Notes: generated from the sequence alone by a model not told the origin. A DNA stretch of 32,759 nucleotides from Acidobacteriota bacterium (GCA_003223215.1 QHYH01000169.1:1-32759); one strand, 5' to 3'; shown: positions 7,845 through 16,765, counted from the stretch's first letter. Numbers and translations: made by a program.

Positions 7845-8453
7845 TCATGTGGTGGCGGCGCGCAGTGCTCTCGACATGATTTCTGCGATCACCGCGGTCT
7901 TGGCATCAGCATAGTTCTGAGTGTATTTCCACTCCCGCTCTGCCAAAGCCCGTTTGGTCCGGGCGTACCGCTCGCGATCATCCTTGTTCGTACGCAACCA
8001 GTCGCGGAACCTCACCATCAGCTCTATTTCGGGGCATCCGGATGAGAACACGTGTAGATTTGCACTGTTCCCTGGCCCTTTGAGCAGCCGATGGCCATAC
8101 CAGTCTGGTTCGCGGACACGCAGGCAATAACCAGCTGCCTCCAGGGCCGGAACGTACCTGCCTTCGTCGTCCGACTCTGCCACCACGAGAACTATGTCGA
8201 TGATCGGCTTTGCGGGCAGCTCCGGAACTGAGGTGGATCCAACGTGTTCTAAGCGCAACGCGCGGCCGCCAAGGCTTTTCCGGATTCTCTCGGCTTCCCG
8301 CTCAAACGACTGTGGCCACTCAGGATCGTAGTCGACAACGCAAATCGGACCAGACAACGATCTCAACTCGCCTACGGTGTGCTCTCGGAGATAGTCTTCA
8401 CTCAGAGGCGTCCGTTGATCTTCGCGCTCCCCGTCCATACGATACTGTACCAT
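7845..8453 (-). CDS. GrpB family protein (nucleotidyltransferase-like)
   Basis: The product has 202 residues, the usual length. The signature EHVGSTSVPELPAKPIIDI lies at about residues 69-87, preceded by VVDYDPEWPQSF, both classic for the GrpB (UPF0157) family. The family has a nucleotidyltransferase-type fold with no firmly assigned reaction; it may act on small molecules or nucleotides in the cytoplasm. ATG 8453 has AAAGGGA upstream. A second Met five residues later is possible. It appears monocistronic. Confidence 0.92.
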   Translation of the reverse strand: MVQYRMDGEREDQRTPLSEDYLREHTVGELRSLSGPICVVDYDPEWPQSFEREAERIRKSLGGRALRLEHVGSTSVPELPAKPIIDIVLVVAESDDEGRYVPALEAAGYCLRVREPDWYGHRLLKGPGNSANLHVFSSGCPEIELMVRFRDWLRTNKDDRERYARTKRALAEREWKYTQNYADAKTAVIAEIMSRALRAATT

Positions 8454-8749
8454 CCGGGTCCCTTTCGCGCGTTTTGCCAGCCCTTCTTATCCGATACAGC
8501 GTGTCTTCATTCCGACGCGAGGTTTTTTGTCATTCGAGGGCCCACACCTCTCGTCCGCCGTCCGGCTCGTAATTGGTTTGCCAGCCATTATGCTGCGCCG
8601 CTTCTGTCTGTACCCCGAGACGGCTATCCCGTTAATCTGCTCGTGGTCCTCTTGAAGGTTGGTGCTTTATAAAGCTACCGGCTCATGAAGGAGTCCCTCC
8701 GACTAGCCGTTTTTCAAGTGGTTTCACTGAACCGAAGGGGGAAGGGTGC
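8454..8749. other. Divergent intergenic region, GrpB / XRE regulator
   Basis: About 296 bp between two divergent starts. No gene or remnant was recognised. It presumably holds both promoters. A small GGAG/CTCC dyad lies near 8690. Confidence 0.4.
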
Positions 8750-9151
8750 ATGATCATCGGTGGTCGATTGCGAGACGTAAGAGAAGCGAAGCATCTCTCA
8801 CAAGGAGATATCGAGAAACGTACCGGGCTGCTTCGTTGTTATGTTTCCAGAGTGGAAAACGACCATACTGTTCCGGCAATAGGAACGCTAGAGAAGTGGG
8901 CGCGGGCTTTAGAAGTTCCCCTGTACCAACTCTTCTATGACGGAGACGAACCGCCCCAAGTCCCAACCGCACTTCGAACCTCAGAACAAAAGCATACTGA
9001 TGATTGGGCTTCACGGGGCAGGGGCTTACGAATGTTTAGGAAGATTAGGAGCGCCCTGAGTCGGCTGAGCGATGAGGACCGGAGCCTGGTCTTGCACGTG
9101 GCCCAGAAGATGAGCAACGGAAGCCGGAGACTCAAGAATCATCGCGGATGA
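8750..9151 (+). CDS. XRE-family helix-turn-helix transcriptional regulator
   Basis: The product has 133 residues. Residues about 5-62 form a Cro/C1-type helix-turn-helix: GRLRDVREAKHLSQ, then IEKRTGLLRCYVSRVEN, then TLEKWARALEVPLYQLFY. The C-terminal half (residues 70-133) is charged and helical with no known ligand domain. This architecture is common in Acidobacteriota. ATG 8750 follows GAAGGG. The target is unknown; the repeat array at 9433-9528 and the downstream lipoprotein operon are the nearest candidates, but nothing in the sequence proves the link. Confidence 0.9.
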   Translation: MIIGGRLRDVREAKHLSQGDIEKRTGLLRCYVSRVENDHTVPAIGTLEKWARALEVPLYQLFYDGDEPPQVPTALRTSEQKHTDDWASRGRGLRMFRKIRSALSRLSDEDRSLVLHVAQKMSNGSRRLKNHRG

Positions 9152-9432
9152 CCCAGCAACTCTTGCCCTCGGACGATCTCACACTTGTGATGGTCCGACT
9201 TGTTCGCGCGCGGCGCTGTGACCGCACCGTAAAAGGTTCGCTGGGTTCCGACCCTCGGAGAGGCGAAAGGTGATTTGCCTGGCTCCGCATCGAGCGCTCG
9301 CATCCCGGCACGACGCGTTTCTAGCCGCACGCGAAGAGTGACAAAGGCGAAAACACTGATGGCCAGAATGGCCGCGTCGTAGTGCCTGCAATTGGTTGAT
9401 AAAAAATAGCTTAGATCCATGAAGCAATATAT

Positions 9433-9528
9433 ACTTGCACCTATCCAGCGCAATTGACTTGTGATTACGCGACATTATCTACTTGTAGTGACTCTCCGTA
9501 ATAAACTTGTAATGACCTAATGAATGAT
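9433..9528. repeat. Array of four 24-bp-period repeats, core ACTTGTRRTGAC
   Basis: Copies start at exactly 9433, 9457, 9481 and 9505. The cores are ACTTGCACCTAT, ACTTGTGATTAC, ACTTGTAGTGAC and ACTTGTAATGAC; the other 12 bases of each unit are not conserved. A weak fifth unit may start at 9409. The even 24-bp pitch and short conserved core look like multiple protein-binding sites. They could be an operator array upstream of the lipoprotein gene at 9617, or a decayed end of a transposon whose transposase binds several end repeats (TnsB/TniA/IstA style). It is not a CRISPR array, since the conserved part is only 12 bases. Confidence 0.55.
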
Positions 9529-9616
9529 TAGACGATGATTCTTCTACCGCAAGGATTTCGCCTAGGCGTACGATTATTGACATCCCGGTCCGTATTACCC
9601 GTCAGAGACTCAAACT

Positions 9617-10738
9617 ATGAACGCAAGAGCAATATTGCCTGCGCTTTGTCTGTGCTATTGCTTCACAGTTTCAGGCTGTGCCCCTTATCCTGGTCGGGTC
9701 GCCGCCTCCCTCAAGGGGCCGCAGCTCCGCAATGGGGTGGTCGGTCCGGCTACCGAAACCGCGGGCGGCTCCAGAGAAATGATCGTGTGGAACGCGCCAG
9801 ATTTGAACAACGGGCAGACTTGGGCGTTTTCACCAAACTATTCCCAGGATGACATCGATCGGTCGCTCAATTTGTGCCCACCTGCAGGTGTGCTCTTCGG
9901 TGAATGGAAAGATGTTGAAAAGAACCAATCCCAGCATGTTGCCCCGATGCGGCTCATTCACGGTTGGTCCGCAGCGAGTCAATTCGCAGGATCAGATTTT
10001 TGGGGAACCCATCGATATAGGGATTGGAACGTCCTCCTTGTGGGAAGCGGCGGCTTTGAACAATTCGCTGCGCCGGCCAACGATCCCAATTTTGCAGATT
10101 GGTCCGAGGTCCAAGACTTGTACGTGCAAAATCCCGAAATCGGCAGGATCATTGAGGTCGAGTGGGACTCCGGCTTCTTCGCTCCGGAAATGGCTCCACA
10201 ACTTGGAGATGAAACAGTGGTCGTCGGAAGATGGGATTTTGATTGTGGCCATGAAAGTGCGACAAAGAGCGGAGAAGTCAAAACAACTGGCTTCCGCAGT
10301 GAGATGCATGCGCCAGCAATCCTAATTTCGGCGCACATCACCAAAAACGAGCCATCCTCACTTCAGACCCGCTACAAAATCTTTGCTGGCAGCCGGAGCG
10401 GACCGCTGGACACCGTACCGCTATTGTTTTTCTTCCAAAGGTTATGGGGCACTCATATTAATCAACTCGGCGGGCAGGATTATTCGATCGCGTTGCAGGC
10501 TCCCCAAGACGGCTGGAGGATCGCCTCTTGTACTTCAGAAGAGGGGACGCCACCCGGCGGCAGGTCCAAGAAAATTGAGACGCAACTCCAGCCGAGCGAC
10601 GGGGGCAAGTCGCTGACGCTGACGCTATTGGCGAAACCCTTCAACTCCGGTGCACGCGTCGGAAGGAGTATGATCGTCAATGCCGTCTGGGTTCCGGAGA
10701 ACTCGCCGGGGCGCCAAGGGGCCGTAAAATGCGAGTAA
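9617..10738 (+). CDS. Secreted lipoprotein of unknown function
   Basis: The product has 373 residues. The N-terminus MNARAILPALCLCYCFTVSGC ends in a lipobox (VSGC, Cys 21), so it is predicted to be a lipid-anchored periplasmic or outer-membrane protein. The mature part is rich in Trp, Gly and Pro and has no domain I recognise; pieces such as IIEVEWDSGFF suggest a beta-sandwich. The start has no strong ribosome site. The stop overlaps the next gene by 10 bases, so it forms an operon with the HEAT-repeat protein. The 24-bp repeat array lies about 90 bases upstream. Confidence 0.7.
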   Translation: MNARAILPALCLCYCFTVSGCAPYPGRVAASLKGPQLRNGVVGPATETAGGSREMIVWNAPDLNNGQTWAFSPNYSQDDIDRSLNLCPPAGVLFGEWKDVEKNQSQHVAPMRLIHGWSAASQFAGSDFWGTHRYRDWNVLLVGSGGFEQFAAPANDPNFADWSEVQDLYVQNPEIGRIIEVEWDSGFFAPEMAPQLGDETVVVGRWDFDCGHESATKSGEVKTTGFRSEMHAPAILISAHITKNEPSSLQTRYKIFAGSRSGPLDTVPLLFFFQRLWGTHINQLGGQDYSIALQAPQDGWRIASCTSEEGTPPGGRSKKIETQLQPSDGGKSLTLTLLAKPFNSGARVGRSMIVNAVWVPENSPGRQGAVKCE

Positions 10739-11550
10739 GTCTCCGGATTCGGTTGCTGGGCCTGCTCGCTGTTCCTGCGCTGCTCCTCGGAGCAGACAAA
10801 CTGCAGGATGCTTTGGCCGGCCTGAAAAGCAAAGATGCTTCCACCTATGAAAAGGCCGCTGAATTCCTCGCGAAGCATCCTCAACAAGCACGCGATCCTT
10901 TGCAGAAGCTTCTTCAACAGTATGACGACAAAGACGCGCTAACCAGGTTTCGGGCTGCGAAACTCCTCGGCGATCTGAATGACCAGAGCAGCGCCGAGGT
11001 CATGAAGAAGGTGCTCTTTTCCGGGCTGGAGACGAACGCGGCCGTTAGAGTCGAAATCATCCGAGCACTGGCAAAGCTGGGACGCAAAGACGTAATCATT
11101 GCTTACTCTAATTCGGGTCTGGAAAAGTCGGCCACCGTGACCGCCGCAATCGCTCTGGCTTTGCAAGGAAGCGCTGATGAGGACTCAAAGGCCGAGTTAG
11201 GACGCTTGCTGAGTTCCACCGACGACGAGCGAGTTTCCAGAGCAGCAGTCTTCGCTATCTCCAAAATATATAAACCCGTTCTGGAAAATCCACGAAACGC
11301 CATGGCGAGTAAGTCTTCCGGGTTGTCAAAGGCGGCTTCAAGCCGAGGAAAGCTCCCCGCTCCTCCTCCGCCGCCGAGTACGACTCCGGATGATAAAGCG
11401 GGGAATGCAAAGGCTAAACTAGAACCGACCGCCGCCGATCAAGCCATTTTCGCTGCGCTGAAAGCGAAGGGAGAAAGCAAAAACCCAGCGATCACCAAAG
11501 AAGCTGCGGCTTTGCTCCAGGAGATTTCAAAAATTTACAAGCAGCCCTAG
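10729..11550 (+). CDS. Secreted HEAT-repeat-like protein
   Basis: The product has 273 residues. A signal peptide (RIRLLGLLAVPALLLGA) precedes an all-helical region of about 180 residues made of HEAT-like hairpins: ALTRFRAAKLLGDLND, then AAVRVEIIRALAKLGRKD, then ERVSRAAVFAISKIY. A Lys/Ser-rich segment and a run of five Pro (about residues 211-215) lead to a short helical tail. HEAT repeats usually bind proteins, so this is likely a periplasmic scaffold, perhaps for the lipoprotein with which it overlaps by 10 bases. No enzymatic motif is seen. Confidence 0.75.
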   Translation: MRVSLRIRLLGLLAVPALLLGADKLQDALAGLKSKDASTYEKAAEFLAKHPQQARDPLQKLLQQYDDKDALTRFRAAKLLGDLNDQSSAEVMKKVLFSGLETNAAVRVEIIRALAKLGRKDVIIAYSNSGLEKSATVTAAIALALQGSADEDSKAELGRLLSSTDDERVSRAAVFAISKIYKPVLENPRNAMASKSSGLSKAASSRGKLPAPPPPPSTTPDDKAGNAKAKLEPTAADQAIFAALKAKGESKNPAITKEAAALLQEISKIYKQP

Positions 11551-11892
11551 TTTTCCGCCCATCGCTCGCGGCGCTGCCCATTTGTTACAGCCCAGGAACT
11601 AAACAGCACCGCAAGCGACAAGGAGTGACCCGCATGCTGTCGCAAATGTCGCTGTTTGTCGCACCCCCACAAGCTTCCACCACTGAGCATCCTCGGTGGC
11701 GAAGCCACCCGGGACCATCAGCCGGCTTGAGCATTGGGAATACTCATCAAGAAGAGAGAGATTCCGCAGGCGAGTACGGCCTGTCTGCATCGGCCAGGTA
11801 GCCGCTCTCATAGCGAATCGTGATGGCGGAGCCGCGACATGGTGAAGCTGAGGCCATCTTGATCGCGTCCTTTGGGAACAGCGGGCTGCGAT
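11551..11892. other. Intergenic, 342 bp, with a compact hairpin
   Basis: Two convergent genes end here. A hairpin GGTGGC-GAA-GCCACC at 11695-11709, extended by a few more pairs, could act in termination although no T-run follows on either strand. No coding remnant is recognised. Confidence 0.4.
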
Positions 11893-12525
11893 TTACGGCA
11901 GGATGATGCGGGACTGGGTGTTGTTCTCGTCTTTCATGAACTCCGTGCGCAGGAACTCCAAGAACCCGCGCGAGAGCGGGCGGCCGGAGCTTCGGTCTAA
12001 GGCCAGCCGCAAGACGAAAACCAGTACCTTCAAAGCGTCGCTGTCCTGCAGATGAGGGTCGCCTGTCTCCTGGCCTTCTTGATCGTAATCCGCAATCACT
12101 TCACGCAATTCCTGTATCAAGGCTTGCTGAGCCAAGCTGGGACCAGTCGGTTCATAATGCAAGCCGGAGTTGGCTCGCGTCTCGAAACTGCGGACAAGCG
12201 CGACGAGGGCCTCGATCACATCTCGATCCCGGAGAGAGCTGTTCCCCAAGGCGCTTTTGCAAATTCTTTCCGCCAAATCCTCCAGTAAAAGGGGATGGGC
12301 GTCCAGGAAATCATCCTCGACTTGGACCTGCGCAAACCAACGTTCGTCCTCGAGCAGCTCAGGTCGGAAGCGAGCATATTCGCGCGCTTGCTTCAAGTAC
12401 AAGCAGTCGCTGGGACAATCTAGGAACACTTCGCGGTGCGTGCCGCAACACGTGGCACAAATGCGGGCATGAAGCGCTGGGCAGAAGCGCTTCTCCTTAC
12501 GAGTCTCGCAAAGGGTACAGTTCAA
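11893..12525 (-). CDS. Cys-rich (zinc-ribbon-like) conserved hypothetical protein
   Basis: The product has 210 residues. Eight Cys lie in the first 41 residues (C3, C6, C15, C23, C26, C27, C37, C41), in patterns CTLC, CATCC and CPSDC, the look of one or two zinc sites. The rest is acidic and helical. The start is TTG at 12525: starting there gives the compact Cys cluster at the very N-terminus, and AAGAGAG lies upstream. It is probably a cytoplasmic metal-binding protein. I do not know its function. Confidence 0.7.
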   Translation of the reverse strand: MNCTLCETRKEKRFCPALHARICATCCGTHREVFLDCPSDCLYLKQAREYARFRPELLEDERWFAQVQVEDDFLDAHPLLLEDLAERICKSALGNSSLRDRDVIEALVALVRSFETRANSGLHYEPTGPSLAQQALIQELREVIADYDQEGQETGDPHLQDSDALKVLVFVLRLALDRSSGRPLSRGFLEFLRTEFMKDENNTQSRIILP

Positions 12526-12731
12526 CTCGGTATGCTCTCTTGCTTAAATATCACATTTTTAGTCGAACTGCAGCTCCCGCCGTTTCCCTTTGCGGTCGGA
12601 GGCGTCGGAGGATGGTTGGCGAGAAGAGGTACGTGGCAGGGATCATTTTTTCTGGACGCTGCGACCCCGGTGGCGCTCCTGCCTAATGGTGTTCTGATGC
12701 GTCCACGGAAATTGCTCCGGAAGATTTAGGA

Positions 12732-14228
12732 CTACTCGCTCCGCTTCGCAGGTTTGAGGGTCCACGCCTGCAAGCGTGCCAGCTCCAGCAGATGTTCGGA
12801 ATGAAATCCCGGCGGGAAGATCGGCCACGACCAGATCTCCAGCGAATCCACAGCGACGTACTTTTCGGTGGCGAGCCGTGCCGGCGCGACCATCACTCTT
12901 TCCGGAGGCGCCCCGCCATTCGCGCCCTTCCTCGCGATCTTCGCCATGGCGACGAGAAAGGCCTCCGGCGGTACATTTTGACTACCCAACCAGACGGCAT
13001 TGGGAATTTGGTGGTTATGCTGAATGAAGCCGTGCAGGTCATACACGCTGCGCTCGAACTGTGACCAGGTCACTTCGACCGCCTCGGTCATTTGCGGCGA
13101 GGGCAGACTTGGTCCGTAGATGGTGAAAGGAAGAACCACCCCCGTATCCGCGCTCGGCTGCGCAGTCATTCGCTCAGCAACCAGGGTCATGATTTCTGCG
13201 GGCGAAAGCGTGTACGCCCCGAGGACCTGGAAGTTGACTTCCGATTCCACTTGGCTTGCGACGTCGGCGATTTCGCTCGCGCTGAACCTGTGTTCGCGCG
13301 CGCCGTCCGCGTACAGGCGCATGGCCTGCGGGCCGGTGATGAACTGGACCTGAGGAAATGACTTCATGTAACGAATCAATTGTTCAAAGTAGCCGAATGC
13401 TCGCTCACGCGAATCCGGCGGCCGTAGCGGATAGATTTGCCATTGCTCGCGCGTGGGATTGGCGCCGCGGGCAAAATTCATGTCCCAGAACTGGCTATGG
13501 ATGAACTCGCACGGATGAAAGTAAAGGCTGATCAGCCCCCCGCCGTTACTGGTCATCTGCTGGTAGAACTGGCGAAACTTGGTCTTGCTTTCTTCGATGT
13601 TGGTCCAGTCGCCATTGGGCCGGAGTTGCGGTCCCTCTTTAGTGTTGAAAATATTTAGGAGCCCGCCGTAGTAGAAGGGCTGGCCATTCAGTCCAACGTG
13701 CTCTGCCTCGTCAAGGTACAAGCCTACATCCCAACTGGCGAGCGAAGGAAACGCCTGTGGCGCCCACGAGCTGCCAGGCTGCCCGTAGCAGCACGGCTTC
13801 TGTTTGAAGATGCGTTGGACATCGTCAAAGCCGGGGCGCTCGCGCCGCGTAAACTCAGCTGCTCCCGTTTCCCAATCCAACAGCGACTCGTATTCCGCCG
13901 GAGTCGGATGCTGGCTGTGCGTGTTGGAGTGGTAGCCGATGGCATGTTTTTGCAGCGCGGCAATCACGTCTGTGCGATGGCGGCGCTCAAGCGTGCGCGC
14001 TTTTTCGCCAACGACCTTAAATGTCGCCTGAATGCCCTGCTCGGTCAGGAACGCCGCCAGGCGTTTGGCCGCGTCATCGCTCTCCGGCAGGATGTAGTCC
14101 TCGGTGTCGAACCAGAGAACGACATAGACCTTGCCCGGCGCTGGCCCGTGGGCAAGAAGATCGGCATCCACCAGCAGGAGGACCGTTATCGCGCAAAGGA
14201 TGCGAGCAAGCGGTAGCAATCGTTTCAT
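12732..14228 (-). CDS. NodB-like polysaccharide deacetylase family protein, secreted
   Basis: The product has 498 residues, longer than a bare NodB domain (about 200). A signal peptide (LARILCAITVLLLVDADLLAHG) is followed by VVLWFDTEDY (D41, E43, D44), matching motif 1, and GYHSNTHSQH (H100, H104), matching the metal-binding H-x3-H motif 2. The expected chemistry is metal-dependent removal of acetyl groups from a polysaccharide or peptidoglycan outside the cytoplasm. The long C-terminal region is unrecognised. ATG 14228 was preferred to an upstream TTG at 14249. The DoxX-like gene at 14365 lies upstream on the same strand, 136 bp away. Confidence 0.75.
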   Translation of the reverse strand: MKRLLPLARILCAITVLLLVDADLLAHGPAPGKVYVVLWFDTEDYILPESDDAAKRLAAFLTEQGIQATFKVVGEKARTLERRHRTDVIAALQKHAIGYHSNTHSQHPTPAEYESLLDWETGAAEFTRRERPGFDDVQRIFKQKPCCYGQPGSSWAPQAFPSLASWDVGLYLDEAEHVGLNGQPFYYGGLLNIFNTKEGPQLRPNGDWTNIEESKTKFRQFYQQMTSNGGGLISLYFHPCEFIHSQFWDMNFARGANPTREQWQIYPLRPPDSRERAFGYFEQLIRYMKSFPQVQFITGPQAMRLYADGAREHRFSASEIADVASQVESEVNFQVLGAYTLSPAEIMTLVAERMTAQPSADTGVVLPFTIYGPSLPSPQMTEAVEVTWSQFERSVYDLHGFIQHNHQIPNAVWLGSQNVPPEAFLVAMAKIARKGANGGAPPERVMVAPARLATEKYVAVDSLEIWSWPIFPPGFHSEHLLELARLQAWTLKPAKRSE

Positions 14229-14364
14229 CTGCCCCCATAATGCTGGCAACTCGGCACAACAGCAAGCATTGCCGAGCTCGACAGAAATGTCGCCTTCGTC
14301 CTCATTAGAAACGTCCCCTTTTTTGTCGAGTGTTCAAGGGCGCGAAGCTTGGACGAACTTACCG

Positions 14365-14730
14365 TTACGTGCCCGTTCTGTTTGTTACCACGCGCAGCGC
14401 AAGCGCTCCTCCCGCAGCTATCAGCATGAACACGGCGGGCCCCATGCCTTTGACATCGCCTACGCGCAGATGCGATGCGACTGCGCCAACAAAGTAGATC
14501 ACGAGACCAATGCCTGCCGCGACGCCCACCCATGGCGACCAGATGCCAAGAACGAGGCCCAGCGCACCGGCAAGCTCACAAGCCGCTAGGAGCGGGAAGA
14601 ACCGCAGCGGTACCCCGACCACTTCCTGGATCACATGAACTACCTTCGCGTCTCGGCGAATCTTGGCGACTGCCGAGAACGCCGCCATGGCCGCGAAGAG
14701 GATAGTGACGAGCAGATATGCGGTATCCAT
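14365..14730 (-). CDS. DoxX-like small membrane protein
   Basis: The product has 121 residues with four predicted membrane segments: LLVTILFAAMAAFSAV, PLLAACELAGALGLVLGI, GVAAGIGLVIYFVGAVA and AVFMLIAAGGALAL. This is the usual four-helix size and spacing of DoxX-like proteins, with the typical AKIRR and CELAGALGL features. The role is unknown; it is inner membrane. It may share a transcript with the deacetylase downstream. ATG 14730 has GGAG further upstream. Confidence 0.85.
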   Translation of the reverse strand: MDTAYLLVTILFAAMAAFSAVAKIRRDAKVVHVIQEVVGVPLRFFPLLAACELAGALGLVLGIWSPWVGVAAGIGLVIYFVGAVASHLRVGDVKGMGPAVFMLIAAGGALALRVVTNRTGT

Positions 14731-14842
14731 GCAAAGCGCTCCGATGGAGTGTCTCGATTTGGTGTGCGAGCCATGTTAGCTTTGACAGCCGTGCCGCTGT
14801 CAATGAAATTGGTGCGGGCGCCTCGATGATTGCTTTGCAAGC

Positions 14843-14953
14843 CTACGCCTGCACTATCTGAATCAAGTTTCCGCAGGTGTCGTCCAAGACGTAACTTTTT
14901 CGACCTATATGCCGCGGGCGTTCTGAAGTGGGTGCTTCCCTCGTTTGTGGCAT
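14843..14953 (-). pseudogene. VOC/glyoxalase C-terminal remnant
   Basis: This 36-codon frame ends in KSYVLDDTCGNLIQIVQ, the C-terminal strand of VOC-fold proteins (DTCGNLIQI is a very common ending). The earlier 100 or so residues of such a protein are absent. It is a decayed gene fragment. Confidence 0.6.
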
Positions 14954-15027
14954 CAGCCAAAATCTTTTAAAGAAAGGCTCGATCAATGTGAGCCTGATGG
15001 ACGGGCTCATAGCAAAGACTCTCTCTC

Positions 15028-15144
15028 AGGCTCGGATCGTTATGAGGCCCGCCGAGGCGACGCTTGGTCTCTTCATTGTGACTAGCCCGTAGTACAGCGT
15101 TGAGGATTCTCAACTCATGCCCCAATCAGTCCAATGGTTTTCAT
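15028..15144 (-). pseudogene. Aspartate/glutamate racemase N-terminal remnant with frameshifts
   Basis: ATG at 15144 opens MKTIGLIG, the start of Asp/Glu racemase family proteins. Then come the pieces ESSTLYYGL in one frame and NEETKRRLGG in another. These match the expected order after the first motif, but a stop (TGA where Trp is expected) and frameshifts interrupt them. Nothing of the catalytic core follows. It is a decayed fragment. Confidence 0.55.
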
Positions 15145-15190
15145 GCTTCGAAGGTCTGCCCTGTGGAAGTCGCACCCGTGCACGTTGCCT

Positions 15191-16444
15191 CTAAGCTTCC
15201 TGGAGACGGACCCGGCGCGGGCCGAAGGCGATTAGGCGGGATGGAATATCGCGCAAGAAAGGAATCTTGAAAAGCAGCTTGAATTGCCAGGGCACATTGG
15301 CGGGGCGCGTTGATTGAAGAGCGCGGACCATGAGGCGGTCTTGCATCGTGGATTGCATGCGCTGGATGACGCGCGTGGGCCACTCGCGCTGGCGTTGCAC
15401 TTCAGCCAGATGGGCTTCAGAGATGGTCCCGGACTTCAGCGGACCTGCCAGGACGTTTGCGGCAACGACAGCATCCTGGACAGCGTAATTAATTCCTACG
15501 CCCCCGACAGGAGACATCACATGCGCAGCGTCGCCGATGATGAGGACACCAGGCTTGTGCCAAAGGGGGCAGCGGCTGGATTCGACGGAAAGCAAGGTGA
15601 ACTGCTGCCAATCCGTCAGCGATTCAGCATGTTTCGCAAAACGAGGTTCGGTCTCGACCATGCTTTTGCGAATAGCTTCCACGCCCTGCGCGCGCACCAG
15701 CTGATACTGGCCCTTCGGAAAGACCAAGCCAGCCTGCCAATGATCGTTGCGTTCAAGCACGATAAAAATTCGCCCGCCGCCGATACCGCCAAACGCCCCA
15801 CCGATAACCTCGGGCTCGCCAGGAAGCTTCGGCAGGCGAAACCAGAGGACATCCATTGGAGGGGCGGTTTTGATAGGTTCAAAGCCGGCGCGCCGGCGCA
15901 CGACTGAAAAGCGCCCATCGGTACCAACCGTCAATTTGGCACGAAGCTCGTGCTCCAAGCCATCGTCGCCGAGATAGCCCACGCCGACGACGATTCCATT
16001 TTCTTCGGTCAGGCGCTGCACCTGGGCGTGCATGACCAATTTGAATTCTGGATACTTCGCGGCCTCGCGAGTGATGAATTCCAGAAAGCGAACCTGGGGA
16101 ATCATTGCAATGTAGGGAAAGCGCGTCTTGAGGCGGCCGAGATCGAAAGGGCGAAAAGGACCGTTTGCAAATTGAAGCGTGGGGCCGGTGACTTTGCTGT
16201 GAGGAATCTCGAGCAGTTTGCTCGCGAGCCCGATCTGGTCGAGGACTTCTAAGATGGAAGGGTGAACAGTGTCACCACGAAAGTCGCGGTCGAAATCTCT
16301 GTGCATTTCGAGGAGAGTCACGGGAACGCCGCGGCGCGCGAGAAGAAGAGCAAGCATGGCGCCGGCGGGTCCACCACCGACGATACAACAAGAAGTTGTC
16401 TGCACGTCACGAGCTTGGTTTTGAGCGAGCGAAGTCTGATTCAT
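15191..16444 (-). CDS. FAD-dependent monooxygenase (UbiH/PHBH-like)
   Basis: The product has 417 residues. The FAD/NAD dinucleotide motif GGGPAG is at 23-28, the DG motif at about 176-177 (VGTDGRFS), and the GD motif at 304-305 (LIIGDAAHVMSPVGGVG). This order is that of aromatic or polyketide hydroxylases of the group A flavin monooxygenases. The substrate is unknown. It starts at ATG 16444, overlapping the TGA of the truncated ion-channel gene at ATGA, so it sits in the same transcript. The C-terminal tail is basic and may touch the membrane. Confidence 0.9.
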   Translation of the reverse strand: MNQTSLAQNQARDVQTTSCCIVGGGPAGAMLALLLARRGVPVTLLEMHRDFDRDFRGDTVHPSILEVLDQIGLASKLLEIPHSKVTGPTLQFANGPFRPFDLGRLKTRFPYIAMIPQVRFLEFITREAAKYPEFKLVMHAQVQRLTEENGIVVGVGYLGDDGLEHELRAKLTVGTDGRFSVVRRRAGFEPIKTAPPMDVLWFRLPKLPGEPEVIGGAFGGIGGGRIFIVLERNDHWQAGLVFPKGQYQLVRAQGVEAIRKSMVETEPRFAKHAESLTDWQQFTLLSVESSRCPLWHKPGVLIIGDAAHVMSPVGGVGINYAVQDAVVAANVLAGPLKSGTISEAHLAEVQRQREWPTRVIQRMQSTMQDRLMVRALQSTRPANVPWQFKLLFKIPFLRDIPSRLIAFGPRRVRLQEA

Positions 16445-16752
16445 ATAGTTCGCTTCTTAATTCTTTCTGAATTGATATTGAGGCTAGCGGCCTCGGGATT
16501 CGCTTGGGACTTCCCAGCGGAGGGGAGGCCCACGAGACGAGCGATGCGAACGGCAACATACATGATGCCGCTGACTGCTTCGAGAATAGAAAGTGACCAA
16601 GCTTGCGCCGTCATCGGGACAATGTCGCCATAACCTAGCGAAGTCAGCGTCACGAAGCTATAAAACACGCAATCGAACCAGTCCAAACGATAGAAGAACT
16701 TTCCCTGTCGGATGACTGACGGATTCTCTAGCGTTGTCTGCAACACTGACAT
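16441..16752 (-). pseudogene. Potassium-channel-type gene, N-terminus lost
   Basis: The 103 residues contain the pore helix and selectivity filter YSFVTLTSLGYGD (filter around residues 37-42), then one membrane helix (about 52-74). A two-helix channel needs a first membrane helix before the pore, and it is missing. The region just upstream (16766-17030) is a decayed integrase, so the first half was probably lost by insertion or deletion. The frame is otherwise intact and overlaps the FAD monooxygenase start at ATGA, so it could still be translated. ATG 16752 is the best start; a TTG at 16785 would add residues from the junction. Confidence 0.6.
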
Positions 16753-16765
16753 GACATCTTGTCCC

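Noticed and set aside
9139-9453. 104-codon minus-strand frame between XRE gene and repeat array
   Set aside because: It starts at a TTG with no ribosome site and has no recognisable domain; it could not be supported.
9433-9528. CRISPR array
   Set aside because: Only 12 bases of each 24-bp unit are conserved, the cores vary, and there is no separate spacer of typical length and no cas gene.
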